A DNA stretch of 64,000 nucleotides from G963665495 sp963665495 (GTDB lineage Bacteria; Desulfobacterota; Desulfovibrionia; Desulfovibrionales; Desulfovibrionaceae). A program made the translations under genes and the position numbers. This document shows positions 27,018-35,520 of the stretch, piece by piece; positions within the stretch are counted from its first letter, which is position 1, and every line of letters begins with the position of its first letter. A model generated the notes under the pieces. The model was given only the letters and a program-made list of their open reading frames with translations, ran no database searches and was not told the origin of the DNA. The DNA lies in assembly GCA_963665495.1 (NCBI GenBank), contig OY762289.1, positions 558,001 to 622,000 of the forward strand. The letters are read 5' to 3'.

Positions 27018-28106
27018 ATGAGCAAACTATACGAAGCACTGGATTTCAAGGGCTTGCAGTTGAAGAACCGCATTGTCATGCCGCCCATGACCCGCTGCCG
27101 TTCGTCCCAACCCGGAAACGTTCCCAACGCGCTGATGGCCGAATATTACGGCCAGCGAACGGCGGCCGGGTTGATCATTGCGGAGGCGACCCAGGTTTCT
27201 GAAGATGCCCAGGGGTATTCGTTTACCCCTGGTATGTATTCTCAGGAACAGATCGCGGGCTGGAAACTGGTAACCGACCGTGTGCATGAAAATAACGGGC
27301 TTATTTTTCTCCAGCTGTGGCATACGGGCCGTATGTCGCACAAGATCTTCCACGGCGGCAGGGCGCCTTTGGCTCCGTCCGCCCTGGCAACCCCCGAGGG
27401 CACAACGGTCTGGATTTCTGACGAAAAAGGCGGACGTACGGAACCTTGTACGCCCCCCATCGAGATGAGCCTTGCGGATATCAAAAACGTTCAGGACTCT
27501 TTTGTGGCAGCCGTGCAGAACGCCCAAAAAGCCGGCTTTGACGGAGTGGAACTCCATGGCGGCAATGGCTATCTGATCGACCAGTTCCTGAGAAAATCTT
27601 CCAATAAACGTACCGACGCGTACGGCGGGGCGCCCGAGAACCGAATTCGGTTTTTGCTGGAGATAGTGGAACGGCTGGTAAAAATCTTTCCGCCTTCGCG
27701 TATAGGCGTACGCTTTGCTCCCCACAACCAGGCACGGGGCATGGATGACCCGGATACGCCGGAAACCGTGCTGCTGGCCATGAAAAAACTCGCGGATCTG
27801 GACATCGGTTATGTCCATTTCGCCGAAGTCGACTGGGATGCCGAACCGGATGTTCCAGAGGAATTCCGGGCGCTGGCCAGAGCAATTTTTCCGAATCTGA
27901 TTATCGTGGCTGGAAACTATACGCCGGAACGGGCTGATTGGGTGCTGGACAACAACTATGCGGACCTGGTGGCATTTGGTCGCTTGTTTATCGCCAATCC
28001 GGACCTCCCCGCCCGTCTGGAGAAAAAAGCTCCTCTGAACAAGCTGGACGATGCGCGTTTGTACGGCGGCGGGGAAAAAGGGTATACCGACTACCCCACA
28101 CTATAA
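27018..28106 (+). CDS. Old yellow enzyme-family NADH:flavin oxidoreductase (NemA-like)
   Basis: 362 residues, the usual length for the N-ethylmaleimide reductase group. Diagnostic stretches: LKNRIVMPPMTRCRSSQPGN, GLIIAEATQVSEDAQGY, LQLWHTGRMSH, VELHGGNGYLIDQFLRKSSN, RIGVRFAPHN and the phosphate-binding LVAFGRLFIANPDLP. FMN-dependent reduction of activated C=C bonds or nitro groups is expected. Translation is coupled to the upstream aldo/keto reductase with a one-base gap. It faces the isomerase-like gene convergently, with about 100 bases between the stops. Confidence 0.92.
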   Translation: MSKLYEALDFKGLQLKNRIVMPPMTRCRSSQPGNVPNALMAEYYGQRTAAGLIIAEATQVSEDAQGYSFTPGMYSQEQIAGWKLVTDRVHENNGLIFLQLWHTGRMSHKIFHGGRAPLAPSALATPEGTTVWISDEKGGRTEPCTPPIEMSLADIKNVQDSFVAAVQNAQKAGFDGVELHGGNGYLIDQFLRKSSNKRTDAYGGAPENRIRFLLEIVERLVKIFPPSRIGVRFAPHNQARGMDDPDTPETVLLAMKKLADLDIGYVHFAEVDWDAEPDVPEEFRALARAIFPNLIIVAGNYTPERADWVLDNNYADLVAFGRLFIANPDLPARLEKKAPLNKLDDARLYGGGEKGYTDYPTL

Positions 28107-28204
28107 ACGTCTCGGGCAGTCTGTTTCGCGCCCCGGTAAGCAGGGTAACCAGGCCACCATGGCAATCGAAACAGGCTGCCGGTTTGCAGCATTGGTTGAC
28201 GCGC

Positions 28205-29029
28205 TCAACCAATCGGCTCCCGCATGTATTCTCCCCACGCCGCCAGACTGGCCCGGGATTGTGCAATGAATTTTTCCAATTGCGCCTGCGTCATGGGCAG
28301 ATGATCCGGACGGCACTCGGGCATGACGAACTCGAAACAGACCAGTCCGTCAAATCCGATGGTACGCAAGACGTTGCAATGAGCCCGGAAATCAATGTGT
28401 CCGGTGCCTATGCCCCCGCGGCCGGAATCGGACACATGATAGCTGTAGAGTTGTTCCCCGCTGAACCCAGCGAGCGTTTGCTCCGGGGATTTTTCATCGA
28501 TATTCATATGAAAGCTGTCGACAACGACCTTTACGTTGTCCGCTCCGGAATCACGCAGGATCTCCAGCACCTCCTGGGCGGAATTGGCGCAGGGGGTTTC
28601 ATAATGGCAGCAGGCTTCATAGGTCAGCAGCAACCCTTTTGACTTCGAATAGTCGTTCAGCTGCCTGACGGCTGCGACAACCTGGGCAGTGGCAGCCGCC
28701 TTGTCCGGCTGGTTCGCCGTCCAAAGGGAAAGCCCTTGTATGGTGGTAACAGGAACCTGCAGCCGGAGCGCATAGTCAATGACTTTGCGGTAAAAGGCCA
28801 CCGAGTTTTCCAGGTTCGCTTCTTGCGCTGTATCAGGCCGGCAGTCGAAGGGGTCGTAGCAGACCAGCTCAACGCCATGCTTTCGGGCCGCTTCCAAGAC
28901 CTCCGCAGCGTTGTATCTTCTGAAATCTCCGCAAAATTGCATGGCTTCATAGTCAATCAAACGCGCTGTGGAAAACAGCCTATCCAGATCACCCAGACCA
29001 AGGGTCCAGGAAACAACCGCCAATTTCAT
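28205..29029 (-). CDS. Sugar phosphate isomerase/epimerase-like TIM-barrel protein
   Basis: 274 residues of the xylose-isomerase-like/AP-endonuclease-2 barrel family. Visible metal-site candidates: Glu in LTYEACCHYE, Asp and His in VVVDSFHMNID, His in SYHVSDSGRGGIGTGHIDF and Glu in LVCFEFVMPE. The GTGHIDF motif is typical. It probably isomerises or epimerises a keto-sugar or related metabolite in the cytoplasm; family members are diverse, so no substrate is given. The start follows AGGATG-like sequence; it is a single gene convergent to the reductase pair. Confidence 0.85.
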   Translation of the reverse strand: MKLAVVSWTLGLGDLDRLFSTARLIDYEAMQFCGDFRRYNAAEVLEAARKHGVELVCYDPFDCRPDTAQEANLENSVAFYRKVIDYALRLQVPVTTIQGLSLWTANQPDKAAATAQVVAAVRQLNDYSKSKGLLLTYEACCHYETPCANSAQEVLEILRDSGADNVKVVVDSFHMNIDEKSPEQTLAGFSGEQLYSYHVSDSGRGGIGTGHIDFRAHCNVLRTIGFDGLVCFEFVMPECRPDHLPMTQAQLEKFIAQSRASLAAWGEYMREPIG

Positions 29030-29320
29030 ACGCCATCCTCTATGTTTGATGATTTTCGTCAGCTGCCAACGGCAATGGCCGAATAATAGCCTGTTTAACT
29101 ACGGATGGGTAAACAAATCCTGTTCAGAGGAAAGTTTCTTCAAGCTGTTGAGACCAGATTATTTTGCAGAAGCGTTTTACGGCAAACCTTTGAAGGGGCG
29201 CCAGCACGTGATGAAGAGTCTGCGCAAATAGAGCCGGAGTGCACCGGGTGCCTGCCAGCGGGAGTTTTACAGCTGCAATTTTGTAAGACGCAGGGGCAAG
29301 GTCAGTAGAACTACCCAGAA
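29030..29320. other. Intergenic stretch left of the stacked accessory region
   Basis: No gene recognised. It ends at the leftmost copy of the tRNA-Glu-linked repeat. Confidence 0.4.
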
Positions 29321-29400
29321 TGTGTCTGCAACAAGTGTCACACAAAAAAACGGGTCATCCGTTTCCAGATAACCCGTATAGTTCATTTGGCGTATCCCCA
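29321..29400 (-). repeat. tRNA-Glu-linked repeat, copy A (outermost, most degenerate)
   Basis: Shares with the sequence downstream of the tRNA-Glu gene the block TGTGTCTgCAA...CACA, the hairpin AACGGGTCATCCGTTTCC/GATAACCCGT, and then TTCATTTGGCGT-TCCCCA, the last bases of the tRNA 3' end in reverse. Same orientation as copies B, C and D. Only about 15 bases of tRNA remain. The hairpin can also terminate the minus-strand amidase gene just to its right. Confidence 0.75.
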
Positions 29401-29409
29401 TTGCAGTTC

Positions 29410-30021
29410 TTAGCCATCGCTCCTGCCAAGAATTTTTGAACGCACACTTTCAAGTGGAAACAAGGGGCCAGGGTCTACTTTTCTGGCGGGAGCGATGTCG
29501 TCATGTCCCAGAATGTCGGCAAGAGGATAGAGCGCATTCAGGGCCACGCCAATCTCGATAAGCTTCTCAATTTGCTCACCCGTATATTCGTGCCACCCGT
29601 ATTCCTCGGCCTCGTTTTTGTGTTTCGCTAATGTCACTTCAGAGTTCGGTATCAGTCTTTTGGCCCAGGAGTACCATTTTCCGTCCGGACCCTTGGTGAG
29701 TTTTCCTGCATTAACCACTTCTATGCCGATGGAATAGGCATTCAATCCGCTCAGTTCGCCCCATTTGCTTTTGCCGGCGTGCCAGGCCATCCGGTTGAAG
29801 GGAACCATTTGGGTTATTTCTCCATTTCTTTCCAGAACAATGTGAGCTGAAGCTTTTGCAGCTGGATTTTTAAACCAGTTAATCGCTTCATTGGCAGTTG
29901 TACTGGTAGTGTAGTGAATAACTAAATACAAAGGAGTTATCACTCTGCCAAAATTTGGAGTTTTTTCAAAAATGCATTGGGAATCATCGGTCAGGAATAG
30001 AAGATGGTTTTTGACTTTCAT
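29410..30021 (-). CDS. N-acetylmuramoyl-L-alanine amidase (Amidase_2/AmpD-type)
   Basis: 203 residues. Zinc and catalytic motifs are visible: LVIHYTTSTTANEAINWF (first His), SAHIVLERNGEITQMVPF, AWHAGKS, SIGIEVVNAG (Glu) and ILGHDDIAPARKVDPG (His, Lys, Asp). This is the fold of phage endolysins and of T6SS amidase effectors, cleaving the bond between muramic acid and the stem peptide. There is no signal peptide. TGGAG precedes the start by about eight bases. It lies 100 bases after a GH108 muramidase gene on the same strand, between repeat copies A and B, so the pair looks like a lysis or effector module captured in an island. Confidence 0.88.
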   Translation of the reverse strand: MKVKNHLLFLTDDSQCIFEKTPNFGRVITPLYLVIHYTTSTTANEAINWFKNPAAKASAHIVLERNGEITQMVPFNRMAWHAGKSKWGELSGLNAYSIGIEVVNAGKLTKGPDGKWYSWAKRLIPNSEVTLAKHKNEAEEYGWHEYTGEQIEKLIEIGVALNALYPLADILGHDDIAPARKVDPGPLFPLESVRSKILGRSDG

Positions 30022-30120
30022 GTGCCTATCTCCATTCTTAAGTTAAATAATTATTCTGCAATATTGCAGTATCCAACGATATGAACCTACTCTTTGAGAA
30101 GTATTATTCCCTATAATTTG

Positions 30121-30702
30121 TTACGATGAATGCGTAATGCTCTTATGGTAGTCGTTGCAATTTCGCAGAAGGTCAGCCCATCTGTTTTGCAATCCTTGCC
30201 AGAATCGAGAGTGCTCATCACGTCCGACTACGGAACGTTCATACTGTTCGCGCGCATTGCGAAGTGATTCGAGTAGGTTGAGCGGATCATTTTCTGCCGC
30301 AGCCAACTTCGTCCGGGTTTCGTTCCCGACAGCACCATCAACATCCGCGCCGATGGCTATCTGCAGAATTTTCGCAGCGCCAGTCGGGCCGCGATTGAAA
30401 CAACTGTCGCGCAAAAACATTTCTACCGCAGGGACGGAACTCCACCCCCGGACATGATCCTGGTAGTCCGCGATGTATTCGACAGCCAGCTGTTCTGCGT
30501 AGTCATATTCTTCCTGTTCAATGAGTTTTCGAAGTTTCCACGCCATTTCAGGATGATACCGTTCGTTGATGCCGGCTACCTCAAATGTGCCTCCGCCGTC
30601 TTCTGTGGGCAAATCATATACCTCCAAGTGACCATCTTTGAACCGGGCTTCCCACTTGAGGGTAAATCGGGCCGTTAAAATTCTGCAATTGTCATTGGGC
30701 AT
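30121..30702 (-). CDS. GH108-type N-acetylmuramidase (phage lysozyme/secretion activator family)
   Basis: 193 residues. The N-terminal LKWEARFKDGHLEVYD keeps the family Glu, although the usual EGGY reads EARF; a middle helix region and the C-terminal peptidoglycan-binding-3 part (RDSCFNRGPTGAAKILQIA, then GADVDGAVGNETRTKL) are typical of GH108/ZliS proteins. It cuts the glycan strand of peptidoglycan. No signal peptide, so export would need a holin or a secretion system. GAGGGG precedes the start by five bases. No holin or immunity gene adjoins it. Confidence 0.82.
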   Translation of the reverse strand: MPNDNCRILTARFTLKWEARFKDGHLEVYDLPTEDGGGTFEVAGINERYHPEMAWKLRKLIEQEEYDYAEQLAVEYIADYQDHVRGWSSVPAVEMFLRDSCFNRGPTGAAKILQIAIGADVDGAVGNETRTKLAAAENDPLNLLESLRNAREQYERSVVGRDEHSRFWQGLQNRWADLLRNCNDYHKSITHSS

Positions 30703-30872
30703 GATGACCCCTCATAACTATCCTTAAATACACATTAAAATAAAAGAGTACATAAAGAATAACATCATTTTATCAATACGAATAGATTTCTGAGAGGATT
30801 TTTTGAGTTATTTGCAACGCTGATTTGCTCTAGCATTTCAGCCGGGAAGCTAGGCGTAGAAAGGGGGTGAAT

Positions 30873-30960
30873 AAAAAAACGGGTCATCCGTTTCCGGATC
30901 ACCCGTTGATTTCATTTGGTGTCGCCAAGGGGAGTTAAATCCCTTTCGTCGGTGTGAAAG
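30873..30960 (-). repeat. tRNA-Glu-linked repeat, copy B
   Basis: AAAAAAACGGGTCATCCG followed by TTTCCGGATCACCCGTTGAT and TTCATTTGG matches the tRNA-Glu terminator. It is followed by a diverged copy of the tRNA 3' half (TGTCGCCAAGGGGAGTTAAA, then TCCC, and GTCGGTGTGAAAG). Same orientation as the functional tRNA. Divergence in the T-arm suggests an old remnant. Confidence 0.85.
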
Positions 30961-31150
30961 AAGTAAACTTATTTCTATGATTCAGGCAGGTTAAGCAGAT
31001 GGAGGCACATGACAGAGGATATGTTTGTGCCGCGCGCGCAGCGATGTATTTCCACGTGTGCCTGCCCGAAAAAAGGTCCTCCGGGAGATACGTATAAAGG
31101 GATGATTCCCCTTGTGGAAAATTTTCTAGAAAAAACTGAAAGCCACTTAC

Positions 31151-31465
31151 TTATTCGAACCAGAATCCACAGTTGCCCCCGCAGGCCTTGACGTCGTTGA
31201 TGTCGGCCTTGGTTATCGGAAAGAGCGAACAGACGCGCGGACGGTACCCCTCGTAATTGCGGCAGTTGCTCTGGTCGATCAGCATTGGGCATTTACAGGT
31301 AAAGGAGCAGCATGTGGCGCATTGGCGGCAGGCGCCGTGCCTGCGCTGCAGCTGCTTTTTGATGTAGCCCTGCATGAAGAAAATGAGGAACTGGCGGCGG
31401 ATCTGTCCGAGGAACATCCGCATCCGGAGTGTGGAAAAAAGCCGATAGGAAGTAATGAGTTGCAT
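31151..31465 (-). CDS. YkgJ-type cysteine-cluster protein
   Basis: 104 residues. The cluster CRQCATCCSFTCKCPML, CRNYEGYRPRVCSLFPI and a final CGGNCGFWF matches the CxxCxxCC...CxxY..RPxxCxxFP signature of YkgJ-like putative zinc- or iron-binding proteins. The N-terminal 35 residues are hydrophobic and basic, perhaps membrane-associated. No good ribosome site is visible before the first Met, and Met15 or Met17 may be the true start. Function unknown. Confidence 0.65.
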   Translation of the reverse strand: MQLITSYRLFSTLRMRMFLGQIRRQFLIFFMQGYIKKQLQRRHGACRQCATCCSFTCKCPMLIDQSNCRNYEGYRPRVCSLFPITKADINDVKACGGNCGFWFE

Positions 31466-31903
31466 ACTATTGGTTTGTAGAAGGAAAAAAGGTTAATTTC
31501 GTTGCAATGTGCCGATCAGAGGTATAACTCCCCCGGTAGCCGGCAACGCTGAGGAGACACGGAAAAAAGTTAGTCAGGTCGCCTTTCGGGCATTTATTGT
31601 TTAAGGACAATGACAATAAGCCTATCATTTTTTCCCCGTCAACTTATTTCAGAGCGCCATCCTTTTTGAGTATTCTCTCCCCATGGCGAGTTCTTTAGTT
31701 ATTCTTCCGTGATATTGGTATGTAAGGATAATTCTACAAGAAATCGCAAAGTAAAATTACAACTTTGACATACTTTTCGGTTTCTTAAAAACAATGGATT
31801 ACTAAAAATGAATAGTAAGTTGTATTTGATATGCCAACTTCTTTAAAAATTATTTATTGAGTATATAAATTTTGGTATATGTCAATAGATAAATATATAT
31901 TCT
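31466..31903. other. AT-rich stretch without a gene
   Basis: Nothing recognisable on either strand. It lies between the cysteine-cluster gene and the broken anti-sigma-like gene. Confidence 0.4.
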
Positions 31904-32302
31904 TTACTCGATGCCCTGCCGGCCGCAATTGACCCACTGCGCTTCGTCCACGGCATGGCGGATGAGCGTCAGACCCAGGCTTCCCGGAGAAGGATCGCCG
32001 CTGGCGTCCGTCGAGGCGGAGCCTTTGATCAGCCCCGGGTCGAAAGGCAGTCCCTCGTCGCGAAAGACCAGGTGAAATGCCAGCGCCTGGATTTCGCAGT
32101 CCAAATAAACGTCGCCGGGGGTCCCGTCGGGATAGGCATGGCTGCAGATGTATACAAAAAATTCTTCAGTGGCGAGTTACAGAGCCAGGACATCCCTGGC
32201 GCTAAATCCCGCGATTCTGGACAGTTCACGAACATGCCCCTGGATTATCTCCAAAAAGCGGCGATCCGCAGGAACATGCAGTTGGGTTTGAAGCGATTTT
32301 AT
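31904..32302 (-). pseudogene. RsbW-like HATPase/anti-sigma factor gene broken by an in-frame TAA
   Basis: On the minus strand one frame reads LQTQLHVPADRRFLEIIQGH, then VRELSRIAGFSARDVLAL, a TAA at 32179-32177, and in the same frame LATEEFFVYICSHAYPDGTP and LVFRDEGLPFDPG, then SLGLTLIRHAVDEAQW. This is the GHKL ATPase fold of serine-protein kinases of the RsbW/SpoIIAB type: ALELATEEFFVYI corresponds to the N-box, DEGLPFDP to the G1 box and GLTLIRHAVDE to the G2 region. The stop probably replaced a GAA codon. The last strand after GRQGIE is also missing. No start codon is clear downstream of the AbrB-type gene. Confidence 0.7.
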
Positions 32303-32394
32303 TCGCGGCTCCCGGTTCGAATGCCGGCGGTCTTTATAAAATGCATATTGCCTCCTGCGTCGGCTGGAATCGCCTGCGCTTTTAAAAAATCGCG

Positions 32395-33510
32395 TTAGTC
32401 TTGTCCGGGGCTTTTCATCGCAGACTTTCCCGCTTCCTCCGGGCTCTTCCCGCCTATGCGACAAATCAATTTAGCCACGAGCGGCCCGGCAAGGATCACG
32501 GCGAACAGGCGCAAGGTCTGGAAGGACAGGACAAAGGGAACATCGCAGCCGCTGCCCATGGCTATGACCGCCACCGAATCCAATCCTCCCGGACTTGTGG
32601 CCAGATAGGCGGTCAGGACGTCCACCCCGGCAAAGGAGGTCAGTATCCAGGCCGCGCCACAGCACAGCGTCATAAGCACGGCGGTGGCGAGCAAGAGCTG
32701 GGGCACGGTTCTCAAGGCATAGCGTACGGTTTCGGAAGTAAAGCGCAGCCCTATGTACCACCCGAGAAAGGCGTATACGCCATAGAGCAGCCAGGACGGC
32801 AGGTTGATGGTCATTAGCCCCATGGTGTTAAGCGCGGACCCGAGAACCATGGGAATAAGCAGAGGCGCGCCGGGAAAACGAACCAGACAGCCAAGGAGGA
32901 CGCTCGCAGCCGCCAGGGCCATGGTCTGCAGAACCGGCCAAAGGGGCGCGCCGGCGCCCGCGGTCAGGGCGCCCCCGCCAACAGCAACCGACCCGCCGAG
33001 TAAAACACGCGAAACGACCGAAGCCGTGAGCACCACGACGAATACCCGCAGATACTGCATGAACGCGACCATGCGGATATCCGCGCCAAAGGAATCCGCC
33101 ATGGCCGTCATGGCCATGGCCCCGCCCGGAGAAATGCCCCAAGCCGCGGTAGTTCCCGGCAGGGAGCCGAAACGCATCAGGCCGAACGCCGTCAATGCCC
33201 CGGAAACGATCACCATGGCGACCACCAGCAGCATCAAGGGCCAACTTCGGGCAATGGCGGCCAGCGTGGCCGGATTGACGGTCATGGCCACCATGCAGCC
33301 CAAAAAGGCCTGTGCCGTCAAAAAAAATACTCTGGGAACGGACAGCCGCACCCCCCTAAGGGCGAAGATCACCGCGGCCAGCATGGAACCAAGCATGGGA
33401 GCGGCGGGAACGGAAGCGAAGTGCAGAGCCGCGGCCAGAACAAAAGACGTGAGGACCAGCGCGGCCCATTGGCTGATTTTTGATGTATTGAACGTCATCG
33501 GAGTTACCAT
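32395..33510 (-). CDS. AbrB-family membrane protein (PF05145, AbrB duplication type)
   Basis: 371 residues, almost entirely hydrophobic, about ten membrane helices in two similar halves. Each half has the family motif: AAWGISPGGAMAMTAMADSF-ADIRMVAFMQYLRV in the first and AYLATSPGGLDSVAVIA-CDVPFVLSFQTLRL in the second. The internal duplication and the TxPGG motif define this family of putative inner-membrane transporters, sometimes labelled ammonia monooxygenase or AbrB regulators although no such activity is established. Starts at 33510 or the ATG 12 bases later; neither has a strong ribosome site. It is followed closely by the broken anti-sigma-like gene. Confidence 0.85.
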   Translation of the reverse strand: MVTPMTFNTSKISQWAALVLTSFVLAAALHFASVPAAPMLGSMLAAVIFALRGVRLSVPRVFFLTAQAFLGCMVAMTVNPATLAAIARSWPLMLLVVAMVIVSGALTAFGLMRFGSLPGTTAAWGISPGGAMAMTAMADSFGADIRMVAFMQYLRVFVVVLTASVVSRVLLGGSVAVGGGALTAGAGAPLWPVLQTMALAAASVLLGCLVRFPGAPLLIPMVLGSALNTMGLMTINLPSWLLYGVYAFLGWYIGLRFTSETVRYALRTVPQLLLATAVLMTLCCGAAWILTSFAGVDVLTAYLATSPGGLDSVAVIAMGSGCDVPFVLSFQTLRLFAVILAGPLVAKLICRIGGKSPEEAGKSAMKSPGQD

Positions 33511-34051
33511 TAGCGATCCAAGATGAATGTTGTCCGGCTAAAAGCTGAACACGTCCAGAATCCCCATGAAAGACGCTAATGGAATTTTGCCCAACCCATT
33601 GCATTTAGGGAGATTTTGAACGTGAATCTGCCATAGCACTCTTCTTTTCCAAACGCTATCCCTGGTCCCCTGGTATGATTTTAAGAAATTGAAAAAACGG
33701 CACAAAATGGCCCGCTCTTCCCGAATGTTCGGGGTCGGAGAGCAATTCATTGTCAGGGCCTTCAATCAGCTTGCTGCTCGGGGCTCTCTGCGTGACGGCC
33801 TGGCTGACGCCATGGATAGCAGGAGAGGGGATGGGGCTGGCTTGCGTAAATTGAAAACAGGTATAGATTCATTAAAAAATGCATAGTATATTTGGGTGGA
33901 TCTGGAAATTTGTATTGTGTTTGCAGCTTGTAAATAATATAACCAGTAATGAATATTGATGATTATAATGTATGTGCGGCGCAGCGGTTGAAGTCACTGA
34001 ATTAGAGATCAATTTATTAATTGCAGAGTATTTTAGAGAGGTTCTCGCATC
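33511..34051. other. Non-coding stretch with a transposase scrap
   Basis: Contains the IS4-like remnant at 33665-33886. The rest is AT-rich with no credible gene; the last 100 bases should hold the lipoprotein promoter. Confidence 0.4.
33665..33886 (+). pseudogene. N-terminal scrap of an IS4-type (DUF4372) transposase
   Basis: The frame reads VPWYDFKKLKKRHKMARSSR and then MFGVGEQFIVRAFNQLAARG, SLRDGLAD, which resembles the DUF4372 N-terminus of IS4-family transposases (FxxLxxxH...R.F....QF...AF.QLA...SLRDGL). The similarity stops at a sequence encoding MDSRRGDG that recurs near 52.5 kb. No catalytic domain and no inverted repeats are visible. Identification is from the motif by eye. Confidence 0.5.
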
Positions 34052-34504
34052 ATGAGGAATTCCTGTGCTTGTCTTCTCAGTTTTGTTCTTTTTTTGCTTA
34101 TGATTGGGGGGTGTACGCAGATAAATGTCAAGACGGTCAATCCTGCTTTGAAAATAACGCATATCTGTATTGAAAAGAACCCGGCAGTGCAGGTAAGCGA
34201 TTTTCTTTCCGTTCTGTGTAAGGGGTTTAACCGTCATGGTATTGATACTGAGGTTTACAGCCCCAAATACGATGGGGGGAAGCCCGCTTGTGATTATATT
34301 CTGCACTATACGGCACTACGCTCGTGGGATGTTGTGCCATACCTTTCGCATGCCGAGTTGACCTTGTATGACAGGGAAGGAAGATTGGTAGGCTTCGCCG
34401 AATATCATCTCGCGGCAAAAGGCGGTTTGTGCTTGACCAAATGGGAAGGGACGGAAAGCAAAATGAACCCGGTTATCGACTTGCTTTTACAAAGCTATAA
34501 TTGA
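34052..34504 (+). CDS. Sbal_3080-family lipoprotein
   Basis: 150 residues. Lipobox MIGGC around residue 21 gives a lipid-anchored mature protein. The mature sequence fits the Sbal_3080 lipoprotein family: ITHICIEKNPAVQVSDFL, KGFNRHGIDTEVYS, DYILHYTALRSWDVVPYLSH, AELTLYDREGRLVG, AEYHL and GGLCLTKWEGTESKMNPVID. GAGAGG precedes the ATG. Function is not known in the family. Asn-free positions after the Cys (CTQIN) suggest outer-membrane sorting if Lol rules apply. It is a natural substrate type for the Lnt enzymes of the window. Confidence 0.82.
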   Translation: MRNSCACLLSFVLFLLMIGGCTQINVKTVNPALKITHICIEKNPAVQVSDFLSVLCKGFNRHGIDTEVYSPKYDGGKPACDYILHYTALRSWDVVPYLSHAELTLYDREGRLVGFAEYHLAAKGGLCLTKWEGTESKMNPVIDLLLQSYN

Positions 34505-34579
34505 GTGAAGCCGAAAAAGATCGCCGGAGCAAGTTTGCCGTATTCTGAACATTCCATGATAACTTTTTGTAACTACAGA

Positions 34580-34736
34580 GCGGCGTATCGGGCAAGTTCA
34601 ACTTACGAGCCCCAAACGGCTGCATGCCATGCTGGCCCGTGCGGCCGAAGCCGAAGGCGTCTCCATGAACACCCTGGCAGTATCTCTGTTGTCCGAAGGC
34701 TTGGGCAGGCTGGATGCGGATTCGTCTAAGCGTTAA
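34580..34736 (+). pseudogene. hicB: 3' fragment of hicB with a frameshift
   Basis: Nearly identical to bases 53168-53327 of the intact hicB: both encode GVSGKFNLRAP and then KRLHAMLARAAEAEGVSMNT with LAVSLLSEGLG. One C is missing in the run after GAG (four instead of five), shifting the frame. The N-terminal half and start are absent. It lies about 700 bases from repeat copy C, as the intact hicB lies about 1 kb from copy D. Confidence 0.85.
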
Positions 34737-34744
34737 AAGTTCTT

Positions 34745-35044
34745 TCAGTGGTCGGCAGAAAAGAGGTTCTTCAAGTTACGCGCTCCATGAACTACCCGAA
34801 CAACTTCAATACCTTCAGCAGATTCCCGGTACAGTATGAGATAGTTGCCTTCCACGAAGTATCGCAAATCCGGCGCAATATCAGGTCGTGCCGGGCCAAG
34901 CTTGCCATTCTTCGCAAGCAGTAGAAATTTTTCATTGAGTGAATGAAGAACGCGTGTTGCCGCCTCCTGATTGTCCGCGGCGATAAACAACCAAATCTCG
35001 ATCAGGTCATTTTCAGCTTCGCGCAGTACTGTGAATCGGGACAT
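34745..35044 (-). CDS. parE: ParE/RelE-family toxin
   Basis: 99 residues. The fold pattern FTVLREAENDLIEIWLFIAA, LRYFVEGNYLILYRESAEGI, EVVRVVHGARNL is that of ParE toxins of type II toxin-antitoxin pairs, which inhibit DNA gyrase. It starts five bases after the stop of the antitoxin gene. The C-terminal HGARNLKNLF is usual. It appears intact. Confidence 0.88.
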   Translation of the reverse strand: MSRFTVLREAENDLIEIWLFIAADNQEAATRVLHSLNEKFLLLAKNGKLGPARPDIAPDLRYFVEGNYLILYRESAEGIEVVRVVHGARNLKNLFSADH

Positions 35045-35049
35045 GCGTG

Positions 35050-35328
35050 TCAGCGTTCCCCAGGTCCGGCATCAAAACGGCTTTGCGCTTCCTTGATAAG
35101 TTCGTCCATGTTGCTGAAGCGCCCAGGCCCGCTTTTTACTCCCGCATCCCAGAGTCGGCGCAACTCTTCAATCTCCTGCTCTTGAATCGCCCGTTTGTGC
35201 TTCCAGTCGCGTAAAGCGTCACGAATAACTTCGCTGATGGAAGCATAGTCTCCTTGTGCAACTGATTCCTTGACAAGGGCTGAAAGTTCCGGCGTCAGGG
35301 CAATGGTGATCTTTTCAACGGTAGGCAT
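35050..35328 (-). CDS. parD: ParD-like ribbon-helix-helix antitoxin
   Basis: 92 residues. N-terminal ribbon-helix-helix (EKITIALTPELSALVKESVA, then YASISEVIRDALRDW), with a charged C-terminal helix that should wrap the ParE toxin. Preceded by a strong AGGAGG at five to six bases. The pair would be autoregulated through the palindrome just upstream. Toxin-antitoxin pairs of this kind stabilise accessory DNA. Confidence 0.9.
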   Translation of the reverse strand: MPTVEKITIALTPELSALVKESVAQGDYASISEVIRDALRDWKHKRAIQEQEIEELRRLWDAGVKSGPGRFSNMDELIKEAQSRFDAGPGER

Positions 35329-35340
35329 AATTCCTCCTGA

Positions 35341-35357
35341 GTATGACTAAATCATAC
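35341..35357. promoter_or_regulatory. Probable parDE operator
   Basis: GTATGA-CTAAA-TCATAC, a perfect 6-bp inverted repeat with a 5-base spacer, 12 bases upstream of the parD start. Position and symmetry fit the binding site of an RHH antitoxin. Confidence 0.65.
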
Positions 35358-35400
35358 TGTAAGAAGGTGGAGGGAAGCAAGGGGGAACAATGGCTCCCCC

Positions 35401-35520
35401 CACCATGTGCCTCCAAAATGTGTCACAACAAAAAAACGGGCCACCCGTTTCCGGACAACCCGTTGATTTCATTTGGCGTCCCCAAGGGGATTTGAAGCCC
35501 AATCACCGGCGTGAAAGAGG
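35401..35520 (-). repeat. tRNA-Glu-linked repeat, copy C
   Basis: The longest displaced copy. It shares CCATGTGcCTCCAAAATGTG, the AACGGGcCACCCG...CGGACAACCCGTT hairpin, TTCATTTGGCGTCCCCAAGG followed by GGATTTGAA, and CACCGGCGTGAAAG with the functional locus at 54.4 kb. About 50 bases of tRNA 3' half (acceptor, T-arm and part of the anticodon arm) are present in reverse. It lacks the 5' half, so it cannot be a working tRNA. Confidence 0.9.

Noticed and set aside
33689..33886. Intact small gene at the transposase scrap
   Set aside because: The start would be a TTG without a ribosome site, and the similarity continues upstream of it in frame and stops abruptly, as expected of a truncated transposase.
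35401..35520. Second functional tRNA-Glu gene
   Set aside because: Only the 3' half is present and the T-arm and anticodon arm carry mismatches.
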